Shown here piece by piece: positions 9,013 through 17,390 of a stretch of 64,000 bases of DNA. Made by a program: the position numbers and the translations under genes. The stretch comes from Mariniblastus fucicola (GTDB taxonomy: Bacteria > Planctomycetota > Planctomycetia > Pirellulales > Pirellulaceae). The DNA lies in NCBI RefSeq assembly GCF_008087665.1, contig NZ_CP042912.1, positions 620,001-684,000 on the forward strand, written 5' to 3'. The notes under the pieces are model-generated. The model ran no database searches and was not told the DNA's origin. It saw nothing but the letters and a program-made list of their open reading frames with translations. Every line of letters starts with the position of its first letter. Position 1 is the first letter of the stretch.

Positions 9013-9657
9013 CTACTTGTTGGGGAAACGAATATTGGCTTCCTTGAAGATCTCAAGGAATTGATTCAGGCCGTAGCCAACAAGGTCTTCCATCTTCTTG
9101 ATTTGGACGTTGATGTATGCCGTACCCAGAACCAGCGGAATGGCGATCGCCAAGCCGAGTGCTGTCGTGATCAGGGCGAACTGAATGTCGAGAGCCAGTT
9201 TACTGACGTCGACCGACGCTCCGCCGACCGCGAGTTTCGCGAAGGCTTTCATCATGCCGAGTACCGTACCAAGCAGCCCGATCATCGGAGCCGCTTTGAT
9301 AACCGTGTAGACCCAGCTGAGTCGATATTCAAGATCCTGAAGCACGTCGCGTTGAAAGCGGTCGACCAATAACTGCTTCACGCGGTTATAGCCTAACTTC
9401 CTGTTGGCGATTGCCATTTGGGAAAGTTGACAGGTTGCCCGTCGATCACCATCGCAAAGTTCGTTGGCGGCATCGTAGTCGCCTTTCGAAAGTGGCTCCT
9501 CAATCGCTTCGAGAAACGCAGATTGCTGCTCTTCGCTTGTGAACTGTTTTTGTCGCACGCGGCTGACAACCATCACGATGCAAAACGCGCCCCAGAGCGC
9601 GATGAAGAACATAACGGCATAAATCGCGTATCCAGCAAAATCAAAAACGGTATCCAT
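9013..9657 (-). CDS. MotA/TolQ/ExbB proton channel family protein
   Basis: 214 residues with three predicted membrane segments in the ExbB arrangement: residues about 8-31 (YAIYAVMFFIALWGAFCIV), about 120-142 (the signature AAPMIGLLGTVLGMMKAF) and about 163-187 (ALITTALGLAIAIPLVLGTA), with a large cytosolic loop between the first two. This protein forms the pentameric stator of a proton-driven envelope motor with ExbD/TolR. It is the first gene of the tight block 9657 to 489. The initiator is the ATG at 9657; no clear Shine-Dalgarno sequence precedes it. Confidence 0.93.
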   Translation of the reverse strand: MDTVFDFAGYAIYAVMFFIALWGAFCIVMVVSRVRQKQFTSEEQQSAFLEAIEEPLSKGDYDAANELCDGDRRATCQLSQMAIANRKLGYNRVKQLLVDRFQRDVLQDLEYRLSWVYTVIKAAPMIGLLGTVLGMMKAFAKLAVGGASVDVSKLALDIQFALITTALGLAIAIPLVLGTAYINVQIKKMEDLVGYGLNQFLEIFKEANIRFPNK

Positions 9658-10135
9658 CGAGCCCCCATCGTGCCTGTTATCAAGCTTGTGTTAGTAATTC
9701 ATCCGTGCCGTTTACGCGAATGAGTGTGGTGGGGTGGCATTTCGTCGATTCACCCCCTGCGAAACTGTCCGTTCCGGCGGGTCGCATTATGAACCAGATC
9801 AAAAAATTGAGAAGGCTTCTAACGCGTTTTAAGGCAAATTGCACTCTCCGACGGACTCGCGCGGGCGAAGTTCTTCGAAGGATTTGCTACCCATCGTTCA
9901 TGTGGAAGTGGAACGGACGAGCAATTGAAGTTTACTTAACGAATTGGAAAACTGGAAACAGAAATGCAAAACGTTTCCCTGTTTCTGTGATCGTAAGATC
10001 TGTTCTGACGGTATCAGAAATTTCACCGACTGTCGCATGCCGATCGACTTGACGATCCAACATGTATTGACTCCAAGTCAGCACGTTCGTCCCGAACCTG
10101 GACTCTATAGGGCTATAATGGCTGATGCTTTTTCG
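9658..10135. other. 478-bp intergenic region inside the ExbB gene train
   Basis: This gap separates the single-pass membrane protein gene (10136-11002) from the ExbB gene, both on the minus strand. It contains a hairpin with 7-bp arms (GAAACAG 9955-9961, CTGTTTC 9979-9985) and an alternative overlapping stem (GGAAAC 9954-9959, GTTTCC 9973-9978), without a following T-run. The ExbB block may therefore have its own promoter here, but I could not find a convincing -35/-10 pair on the minus strand. No supported small gene. Confidence 0.4.
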
Positions 10136-11002
10136 CTATTGGAATTCACAGTTCACGATGGTGAACTTGAATCCGCCGCCGTCTGCTTCGACTCTGATAT
10201 TCGTGCGACGCACTTCTTTAAGTTCACGGTCAACGCTTTTCAAGTAGTCATCTTCGGCTTTGGCAATCGTGAATCGGGTTTGTTGGTCGTAGAACTGAGC
10301 CATCGTCGCACCCGAGGTGTCAATGTTCAACGAGGCGGCGATTTCCTGGTCCCACTTCTTCATTCGTAGCTTCGCGTGTGAAAAGAGCAGTGACTTCTTC
10401 TCTTTTTCGCGACTTGTTTGAGTCACCTGGCCGCGTTTGGAAACGTTGCTGATGCGATAGACCGTTTCTCCGACCGCAGGGATCACGCCAATCTGAATGT
10501 TGAAATAGTCCAGTTGGTCTTTATAGGTGTCCTTGTTGTCGACCTCGTAAACGATCTTCCAACGCTTGTAGTCAGGAATTCCGTCGCCCGATCCCGAGGG
10601 ACCGCCCTCGCGGCTGCCGTAGCCGCCGCCTTTCCCCATCACCGCCGCGTCGCCACTGACATGCTCGGAGTTCGCACGAATCGTGGAAACTGCGTTCGAA
10701 ACGGCTTCGAGGGCTTCCGCGAGTTGAGGTGTATCGACTTCTGCAAAGTCCTCAACGCCGGGATCAAGTTCGTCGTCTTCGAAACCTTCAGGTTTGTCGT
10801 TGCCGTCTTCGCCGATTGTTGCAGGAACAAATGGCGGCGCGACGTTTCGCTCGAATTTGAACACCGATGTTAGCCAGATCAGAAACAGCATGGTTACCAG
10901 AAAGCCAACCAGCGTGATCAGCGCCGTCAACCACGCGCTGAGGCGATCGTACGCGCTCGTCTTTGACTCAACTCGATCGATGGGTCGTGTGATAATGCTC
11001 AT
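10136..11002 (-). CDS. Single-pass membrane protein of the ExbB/ExbD locus, unknown function
   Basis: 288 residues. The N-terminus is cytosolic and basic, followed by one span at about residues 27-47 (LITLVGFLVTMLFLIWLTSV), then a periplasmic acidic linker (EGFEDDELDPGVEDFAEVD), a Gly/Ser-rich hinge (KGGGYGSREGGPSGSGDG) and a C-terminal folded domain of about 130 residues that begins near YKRWKIVYEV. The topology (inner-membrane anchor, flexible linker, periplasmic domain) resembles TolA/TonB or TolR-type transducers, but no TonB sequence signature is present and this is inference. It starts 9 nt after the prenyltransferase-repeat gene and is surely co-transcribed with it. Confidence 0.75.
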   Translation of the reverse strand: MSIITRPIDRVESKTSAYDRLSAWLTALITLVGFLVTMLFLIWLTSVFKFERNVAPPFVPATIGEDGNDKPEGFEDDELDPGVEDFAEVDTPQLAEALEAVSNAVSTIRANSEHVSGDAAVMGKGGGYGSREGGPSGSGDGIPDYKRWKIVYEVDNKDTYKDQLDYFNIQIGVIPAVGETVYRISNVSKRGQVTQTSREKEKKSLLFSHAKLRMKKWDQEIAASLNIDTSGATMAQFYDQQTRFTIAKAEDDYLKSVDRELKEVRRTNIRVEADGGGFKFTIVNCEFQ

Positions 11003-11011
11003 GTTTTATCC

Positions 11012-12731
11012 CTATTCCAAAAGTTCAGCGTCAGGACGGATGTCAAGAAACCACTTGGTCCATTGATTCTTCAGTCGAACAAATTCCAGCAGGTTGTCTT
11101 CCTTGTTGCCTTTGTCTTCGAAAACAAAGGTATCAAACTTTCGGCTAATCAGACGCAATCCGTTGTGGGCTTCAATAGCGATTTTCGGATCCGGATCTCC
11201 CAGGGCGTACAGCAACGCGGGCACATTATCCATGTCCTGTTCGCCGGAAAGAAACTTGATCGCAACGAGCCGGCGATAGTAGTTTTTTTCGCTGATCATC
11301 GTTTTCAAGAAAGCGGTAATCTCACCTCGCGAACGATCGGGAGTGTCTTTAAATTCGCGAACGGCCCGTTTCATGGCGTCAGAAATTTGCTGAAGCTGGC
11401 GCTCATTGAGGCTGTCATCCGCGAGTGCATCAATGAGCCCTTTCAAACTTTTTTCCGCATCGACAGAAACAGGAAGCCCGTCCTGCCCCTGGCGAATTTC
11501 GCCCGATGGGATTCCCTCAAAGCCGTTGAGTTTTGTGTTTACTGGCGGAAGCGAAATGACTTCACTGGCTCGGACGAGAAACAGAACGGAGAAGGCCGTG
11601 TTGACGTTGACTTTCATGTTGACGACGCGGCTGTGTCCAACCAAAGCCCCCGCTTCGTCCTGATACTCTTCGAGGTAATCGACTCCATCGTCGTACCACG
11701 ACTTCAGTGAACTGCCGATGTTTCCGTCGGCTTGTTCTTTATAGTAGGCGTATCGCTCAAGAGCGTACATGTAGTACGAATTCCATTGGTCGATCGGAAA
11801 CTGGAACTGGCTTGAGTACCAACCGTTACCGGCGTTTTTACAGCTTGAAAGTTTTCCGCGAGGATACTCGACGACCGGACCATCGCCGCGGCTGCCCCAG
11901 ATCGCTTCGACGTCGGCGTTCTTGCCTTCAACAGGAGGCAAGTAGACCGTCACGTTTTTTGGCAAGTTCAGCGAAGAGTCAATGCTTTTGGATGACATGT
12001 CTTTGACACGCGGCTGGAGACGCAACAGGTCGGCCAGCAGATAAACGGAACTGAGTGAGGCCGAATGAATCGAGTTGGTACTGTTGACCGAAGGGCTACC
12101 TCGTTTAGGTCTGTAAGCCCAAGTGCCATTTCCGGCTTGATACTCGACGTAAAAATTTAGGAGCCGTTCGATGACTTCCGGATCGACTGCGATTCTGTGT
12201 TGTCGGACAACGAAGAAAGCCAGCGCGGCGAACTGTGATTGCGAGGTGTCCGGGGCCGGGTCCAGCGAATACGTAAACGATCCCATTTCCTGCTGGCGAT
12301 CGACCAAGCATCTCGACCATTGTGTTGAGCTGCTTGCTGTACTTTTCCGCGTCGTACTCGGCCAGCAGAATCATCACCAGGCACGGCAGGTAGACTTCGC
12401 GATTCTGCAACATTTCGGCGGACTGGTTGTCGATCATCTCCGCGTATTTGGCGACGATCTCTTCGACCATTGGATTGTCCTTCGGGACAGCGCCATCATA
12501 GCGTTTGTAGTATTCGAGCACTGCCAGTGCACAAATCGCAGACTCTTTTGTGCCACCCGGATTGTCTTCAAGGTATCGAACCGCATCGCCAGCGATACGG
12601 GTGACTTTGGGGTGATAGGGGTTGTATCTTTTTTGAGCGTGGCATTCGGTGGGCGAAGCAAAACCGCCCAACAGGACTGCCGCGGCCACCAGACCAGCCG
12701 ATGCGAGCCGCGTACTGAGTTTCATGTTCAT
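11012..12731 (-). pseudogene. Secreted prenyltransferase/squalene-oxidase-repeat protein with HEAT-like C-terminus, split by a one-base frameshift
   Basis: Two frames join at 12304-12305. The upstream frame gives a signal peptide (LASAGLVAAAVLLGGFASP, cleaved near CHAQ) and helices ending LNTMVEML. The downstream frame continues with VDRQQEMGSFTYSL, then DTSQSQFAALAFFVVRQHRI and GNGTWAYRPKRGS, the alpha/alpha-toroid repeats of the squalene-oxidase/prenyltransferase fold common in secreted planctomycete proteins. The C-terminal part resembles HEAT repeats (VPALLYALGDPDPKIAIEA). Deleting one of two consecutive G bases (minus strand CTTGGTC) restores a single frame of about 573 residues. The start at 12731 (or 12725) fits the promoter at 12812-12840. 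It may be a true lesion or a sequencing error; both halves look otherwise intact. Confidence 0.7.
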
Positions 12732-12811
12732 CCCGAGATCCGTTTTATTGCTGCAGAGATCCGTATCATGGAAGTGAAATACGGTGCCGACAGAGAGGTG
12801 CAGTATCAAAA

Positions 12812-12840
12812 ATCATAGTTTTCGGACGAATAGGTGTCAA
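12812..12840 (-). promoter_or_regulatory. Sigma70-type promoter for the prenyltransferase-repeat / ExbB gene train
   Basis: On the minus strand TTGACA (12840-12835) is followed by a 17-bp spacer and TATGAT (12817-12812), a near-perfect housekeeping promoter. Transcription should start near 12805, giving a leader of roughly 75 nt before the ATG at 12731. This position argues against the longer reading frame that would begin at 12809. Confidence 0.65.
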
Positions 12841-12979
12841 TAATTCAGAACCCCGGATGTCCCGCAAGCGTTGATAAATACAGCATTGGGCGGAATCCCG
12901 GTTTTCATCGTAGTCCGACATCGGTTAACCTTTCCGCGAACCACTCGCTCTTTTCAATTTCGGTTGGGGGTCTGTTTAG

Positions 12980-13714
12980 ATGAAGATTTTTTCCACGATC
13001 GTGTTATTCGGAATGTTTGCGATCGGATGTAGCCCAACTCCGGCTCAAAAGCTTGAATCGGAGTCCGGACAGCAGATCGAATCGGCCGAATCGACCCATG
13101 AGACCGGTACTCAGACGGCAAAAACCGATGCTTCCGAAGGCGACAATGCCGCAAAGGATAAAGATATGAACTTGGAAACCGCAACTTTCGGAGGCGGCTG
13201 CTTTTGGTGCACCGAAGCCGTCTTTCTGGCGCTCGAAGGGGTCGATTCGGTTCTGCCGGGCTATATGGGTGGCCACATTGAGAATCCGACGTACGAACAG
13301 GTTTGTGCGAAAACGACTGGGCACGCCGAAGTTATCCAGATCAAGTTCGACCCGGAAAAGATCTCTTACGAAGATCTGCTGTTCATTTTCTTCAAGACGC
13401 ACGACCCAACAACTCTCAATCGCCAAGGCAACGACGTTGGTCCTCAGTATCGAAGCGCCGTCTTTTATCACAACGATGCCCAGAAAGCGTCAGCGGATTC
13501 GATCATCAAGAAAATCGACGAAGCAAAAGTTTACAGCGACCCGATCGTCACCGAAGTCACCGAGGCCGCGACGATGTACGTGGCAGAGGACTATCACGTC
13601 AACTACTTCGCCAAGAATCCTGAAAACCAATATTGCCGAGCTTTCATTCCCGGTAAGATCGAAAAGCTGAAGAAGCTCTTTGGCGACAAACTCAAATCCC
13701 AGTATAAGAAATAG
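12980..13714 (+). CDS. msrA: Peptide-methionine (S)-S-oxide reductase MsrA, lipoprotein form
   Basis: 244 residues. MsrA repairs oxidised methionine (S-sulfoxide) in proteins. The signature GGGCFWCTEAVF is present, with the nucleophilic cysteine at residue 74; later family segments are GYMGGHIENPTYEQVC, AEVIQIKFDP and VAEDYHVNYF. The N-terminus is a lipoprotein signal (lipobox FAIGC, cysteine 17) followed by a 45-residue polar linker, so the enzyme is probably tethered outside the cytoplasm, where its electron donor would have to differ from cytosolic thioredoxin. Cytosolic MsrA proteins lack this extension. It is followed 3 nt later by a small gene that is probably co-transcribed. Confidence 0.95.
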   Translation: MKIFSTIVLFGMFAIGCSPTPAQKLESESGQQIESAESTHETGTQTAKTDASEGDNAAKDKDMNLETATFGGGCFWCTEAVFLALEGVDSVLPGYMGGHIENPTYEQVCAKTTGHAEVIQIKFDPEKISYEDLLFIFFKTHDPTTLNRQGNDVGPQYRSAVFYHNDAQKASADSIIKKIDEAKVYSDPIVTEVTEAATMYVAEDYHVNYFAKNPENQYCRAFIPGKIEKLKKLFGDKLKSQYKK

Positions 13715-13717
13715 CTC

Positions 13718-14032
13718 ATGCCGAAGTTCAAAGTGAACGTGCCGCACGAAAACGATCGCACGGAAGTCATCCAAAAGCTACGCACGTTCATGGATTCCGC
13801 CAGGCAGGACTCGCCGGTTGAGCTGACGGACGTTGAAGAAGATTGGGACGACAACGGCAACCTCGCGTTCGCATTTTCTGCCATGGGCTTTCGCATCGCC
13901 GGCCAACTGGTCACCGAAACGACATTGGTGCTCGTCAGCGGTGAGTTGCCGTTTGCAGCACTGCCGTTTCGAGGCGCGCTTGAGACACAACTTGCTTCCA
14001 AAATCCGCGAAGCGATCGACAGCCCGGTTTAG
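13718..14032 (+). CDS. Small protein resembling the polyhydroxyalkanoic acid system family
   Basis: 104 residues beginning MPKFKVNVPHENDRTEVIQK and ending in a helix (ETQLASKIREAID). The layout (N-terminal strand, an amphipathic helix, two pairs of strands including NLAFAFSAMGFRIAGQL, then LPFAALPFRGALE and a final helix) matches the small PHA-granule-region-like protein family (PHA_gran_rgn). That identification is from memory of the family pattern and is moderate. It lies 3 nt after msrA. No signal peptide, so cytosolic. Confidence 0.6.
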   Translation: MPKFKVNVPHENDRTEVIQKLRTFMDSARQDSPVELTDVEEDWDDNGNLAFAFSAMGFRIAGQLVTETTLVLVSGELPFAALPFRGALETQLASKIREAIDSPV

Positions 14033-14053
14033 CGACTGAAGTTCACTACCTGT

Positions 14054-14126
14054 GAGGTGGATTGGCTTCCAGCCTGACGTTGCATTGATCGAGTTATGAT
14101 CACAGGCTGGAAGCCTATGCCACCTC
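14054..14126. repeat. Long imperfect inverted repeat between convergent genes
   Basis: The left arm (14054-14076) and right arm (14103-14126) are near-perfect reverse complements of 23-24 nt, sharing the core GGCTTCCAGCCTG, with a 26-nt spacer. The pair lies between the stops of the PHA-like gene and the TolC gene, so it can form a strong hairpin in both transcripts and may act as a bidirectional terminator. No T-run follows. The core resembles a short palindromic repeat that I believe recurs between genes in planctomycete genomes; that is recollection, not something seen in this window. Confidence 0.6.
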
Positions 14127-14160
14127 GTTCACGACATAGCCTCGAAACCTCAAGCCAGCT

Positions 14161-16857
14161 CTACTGCGTCAGTCCGCGGAACACGGGCTGCAGAATCTGC
14201 TTCACCGTCGATGAATGCCGCACGTTCGGGAGATTGCCGTAAACCGGGACGCCCCAATCCGGAATCTCATGATATGGCTCGGGCTGTAAATCTTCATTGC
14301 GAAGATCGCCCCAGAAACCTTCTTCATCAACCGTCAGCAACTCCAGATCGAAAAACAGTTGCGTCCGGTCAACGATGTATTGAATGTGTCGACTGGCCAC
14401 GTTGCTGAGCGCGTCCGTGTAGGCCGTTTGTGCTTCCAAAAAGTCACGCGCCGAAACACCACCGGTGCCCAGGCGGAATTCCAGCGATGTACTGACAACA
14501 CGCTCGTAAGCCAACGCCGCACTGGCGACTGCGATCAGGTACTGCTCGCGGTCCAGAGTCAAACTTCGCAAGTCGTTGCGGACGGAGAACTTGATGTTGT
14601 CTTCCAGCTGTTTCAAACTTCGCAGCGAACGTTGATACCCGATGATCGAACCGCGGAATGAGTTGCGTTGCGAAAAGCGATTCAATGGAGCGTCAAAGCT
14701 TAGCCCCAGAGATGTTGAGCTGTGATCGAGATCAAAATTGAAAGGCTGGTTAGCGCCGGGTTCGGTGTCGATTCGTTGACTGGCTCGCAACGTCATCACT
14801 GACTTTAGTTCGTCAGCGGCAAGCTTGATCTGTCGCCAGTCATCCGCCACGGCGCCGCGTTGGTTCATCAGTTCGTATCGCAACACGATCGCGGTGATCA
14901 TCGCGTCGTCCATGTCGATGTCGATTGGCTTAAGCCCCAAATCCGAGCCCTGTAATTCCGTGTTCGCGAGCTCAATCACCTGTAGCGCTGCCTCGCGGAT
15001 TCGTTCCAGATCGGCGTCGGCTGAATCGCTATTGGAGATTTCAAACTGCGAGTCCAATCGATCGACGAACTTGTTCAAATCTTTCTGAATCACGTCGCTT
15101 TCGTTGATCAGAGATACCAGCTTATCAATCTCTTCGTTCTCGATCAGTTCCTGTAGCTTGCTGCCCAGGGCTTCGACTTCTTCGGCCTGCGTTTCTGCAG
15201 AATCGCGGTACTCTTCGATTGCTTCCACATCGGATTCTTCACCGTCAAGTTCAGCCGCGTTGAGTTGGCGGTTGATGAGGCTGAGCAATGCATTGCAGTA
15301 CGCAATCGAACGCTGGAAAATCACCGGAGTCGACGGCGACTCACTGCGAATTTCCGCGTCCAGATCCAGGCGAATCCGTTCCGCGTTGAGACGTGCATAG
15401 TCGATCAGGAACTGAGCCCGCAAGGCCTCGAAGTTTGCCAGCGATTCGTTTTCTTCGCCGTTGTCGGATGCCAGATCTTTCGCCTCGATCATGCGGTCAA
15501 GCAAAACCGCAGCGGTGCTCGCCAATTCAGCACGATCTGGCTTTTGCAACGCCGCCGTGAGTCGACGAAGGACTCGGTTGGCCGAATCCGCGGACACGGA
15601 AAGCTGGTCCAGTCGCGTCAATTCATTAAGCTCGTCGAGGTCCACGTTGATCGGTGTTTCGGTCGGAAGCCCCAACTCGAGTTTGAGACGATCGAGTGAT
15701 TGTTCCACTCCGTTACAGGTCCCAATCAGACGACCGCGTCCGTTGAGCAAACTTTGTTCAACCTGATCGACCTGGAAACGCGGTACCAGTCCGGCGGAGT
15801 ATTCGGCTTCTGCCTGATTGAATGCTCGGACGAGCGAAAAGTAGTTTTGTGAATCGATTTCGATTTGGCGAAAGCTGGCGATCAGATCGTAATACTGTGA
15901 TGCAAAATCGACAAAGAACGATTTCCGAAACCGTGCAAAATCGCGAGCCGCGTAAACAAGGTCGCGTTCTGCCTGAGTCAAACTTTCGAATTGAACATCC
16001 GTTTGAATCAGCGGTTGCACAAACTCGATCAGCACGGACGAACTTACGTCTGTCGTAAACCCGGATGGTCCGTCGAACGTCAGCAGAATGTTGTTCGCAA
16101 AGCTCGCCAACAAATCGCCTCCGGTCACCAGCATGCGATCAATTTGCAGCGAGGAGGGAACGCCCAATCGCTCGACCGTGGCACCAAAGTTTCGGTCGTT
16201 GCCGTAGTTCAAATCCGCTCCGTTTCGACCGGCGGAGAACTTTGTCGTGTAGGCAAATCGTTCCTGCGCGAGTTGCAGCGAAACGAGATACAGGGATTCC
16301 TTTTGCGTCTGGTAGTCGCGGCTGTTGAGCAACGCCAGGTCAACGATGTCGCGAAGATCGAGCTTGGGCGCGTTCGATCCGCTGCGACTGACGATTGGAT
16401 CGGAGCCAAGTTTCTCTTTCGTGAAATCTGCTTCGATCCGAATGCTTTCGAAATCAAACATCCGCTCAAGACAGGATTCCGGCAGCGACTGCCAAGCTTC
16501 CGGCGGAATCGCGGTTCCAACGATGGCTGATTCGTCCGGTTTCTCAAGCTCTTCTTCGAGCTGAAGTTGATCTGGAATCTTTCCACGCAGCGGCAGATCG
16601 TACGCGTACAATTCGACCGGCGTTTGCGGCAAAGTCGGACAGGCCAGACAGCCTTCCGGGGCAAGCCTCGATTCGGGGGACGGCACCAGCGAAAAATCGA
16701 CAGGCAGGCCTTCGGGGATCGAGTTCGATTTCTCATTGATCAGGCAATGAGCCATCTGATCAGCTTTTTGATAGTGCCAGGTGCGAGACCGACATCCGAC
16801 GAAGATCAACGCGACCAGGACCAGCCCGGTGAGAGTCAAAATCTTCTGTGGGAGCAT
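14161..16857 (-). CDS. TolC-family outer membrane efflux lipoprotein with large insertion
   Basis: 898 residues from the ATG at 16857; the open frame extends to a TTG at 17001, but the ATG gives a clean lipoprotein signal (LTLTGLVLVALIFVGCRSR, lipobox FVGC). The two TolC/OEP repeats can be seen: the first includes AAEYSAGLVPRFQVDQVEQS-like sequence near residues 350-400, the second includes ASAALAYERVVSTSLEFRLG and SARDFLEAQTAYTDALSNVA near the C-terminus. Between them, at about residues 405-640, lies an acidic helical insertion absent from the usual 450-residue TolC. The gene is divergent from the hlyD/permease pair, and the three products likely form one export channel. Confidence 0.82.
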   Translation of the reverse strand: MLPQKILTLTGLVLVALIFVGCRSRTWHYQKADQMAHCLINEKSNSIPEGLPVDFSLVPSPESRLAPEGCLACPTLPQTPVELYAYDLPLRGKIPDQLQLEEELEKPDESAIVGTAIPPEAWQSLPESCLERMFDFESIRIEADFTKEKLGSDPIVSRSGSNAPKLDLRDIVDLALLNSRDYQTQKESLYLVSLQLAQERFAYTTKFSAGRNGADLNYGNDRNFGATVERLGVPSSLQIDRMLVTGGDLLASFANNILLTFDGPSGFTTDVSSSVLIEFVQPLIQTDVQFESLTQAERDLVYAARDFARFRKSFFVDFASQYYDLIASFRQIEIDSQNYFSLVRAFNQAEAEYSAGLVPRFQVDQVEQSLLNGRGRLIGTCNGVEQSLDRLKLELGLPTETPINVDLDELNELTRLDQLSVSADSANRVLRRLTAALQKPDRAELASTAAVLLDRMIEAKDLASDNGEENESLANFEALRAQFLIDYARLNAERIRLDLDAEIRSESPSTPVIFQRSIAYCNALLSLINRQLNAAELDGEESDVEAIEEYRDSAETQAEEVEALGSKLQELIENEEIDKLVSLINESDVIQKDLNKFVDRLDSQFEISNSDSADADLERIREAALQVIELANTELQGSDLGLKPIDIDMDDAMITAIVLRYELMNQRGAVADDWRQIKLAADELKSVMTLRASQRIDTEPGANQPFNFDLDHSSTSLGLSFDAPLNRFSQRNSFRGSIIGYQRSLRSLKQLEDNIKFSVRNDLRSLTLDREQYLIAVASAALAYERVVSTSLEFRLGTGGVSARDFLEAQTAYTDALSNVASRHIQYIVDRTQLFFDLELLTVDEEGFWGDLRNEDLQPEPYHEIPDWGVPVYGNLPNVRHSSTVKQILQPVFRGLTQ

Positions 16858-17390
16858 GTCGCGGATCCAACTGTTGGTTCGAAAAAGCTGACTTGATTGA
16901 CGGTGCCTTGCGTACGATCGCTCACGTGGGGACGCCACTGAAACGACTGAGGGTTCAGCTTTGATGGGCTGTTTGTCACAGCCAACGCACAAACCTGACA
17001 ACTGTCTTAATCGGTAAAATGCTTCAGCCTGACGCTTCTGATTCGTATTTTGTGGGGCGATGGAAGCTGAAAACCTCGACTGGCTGATAATCTTTTCCGG
17101 TTTTGACGGTTCTTACCCCTCCGCGTCAGAGCCCAATCGATCGGGTCAGTACACTGTGGTCGACAAACACGGCTGGGCAGGAATCCGTGGGCCAGGCGGA
17201 AATCCGTGAACTGTCGGATTTCAAGCGTCGAAAGTCAGAACAGACACCGGAGAAACCCATTTTGTCCGCCACAAACCAAACTTACCGGTGTTTAAAATGA
17301 ACGTCGGTCTCCCATTTTGAACTGCGAACCCGGCAAAATTAGCCCCCCAAGCCCTTTCCCTGAGATCGGGCGTTTCTGGATAGAAATAAG
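16858..17390. other. Divergent control region between tolC-like and hlyD-like genes
   Basis: 533 bp with no supported gene. It must hold the promoters of both efflux transcription units. Besides the palindrome at 17199-17222, there is a looser inverted pair (TTCAGC near 17031 and GCTGAA near 17067). I could not pick out reliable -35/-10 elements. Confidence 0.4.
17199..17222. promoter_or_regulatory. Palindrome, possible operator of the efflux locus
   Basis: A perfect inverted repeat with 8-bp arms (GAAATCCG at 17199-17206, CGGATTTC at 17215-17222) and an 8-nt spacer; a further partial direct copy (GGAATCCGTG) starts at about 17180. It sits about 170 bp upstream of the hlyD-like start in the divergent region. 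Arm length and spacing suit a dimeric repressor. There is no T-run, so it is not a typical terminator. Function is inferred. Confidence 0.35.

Noticed and set aside
9954-9985. Hairpin at the end of the single-pass membrane protein gene as a terminator
   Set aside because: No T-run on the minus strand, and two competing stems; kept only as a note in the intergenic entry.
10114-10119. Perfect TATAAT on the plus strand
   Set aside because: No acceptable -35 at 16-18 bp upstream, and it would drive only antisense RNA into the end of the gene at 10136-11002.
12295-12320. Programmed +1 frameshift instead of a mutation
   Set aside because: CTT-G-GTC does not offer good re-pairing after slippage and there is no stop codon or stimulatory element as in known cases.
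16858-17001. N-terminal extension of the TolC-like protein from a TTG at 17001
   Set aside because: It would bury the lipoprotein signal peptide 48 residues inside the protein; the ATG at 16857 is better.
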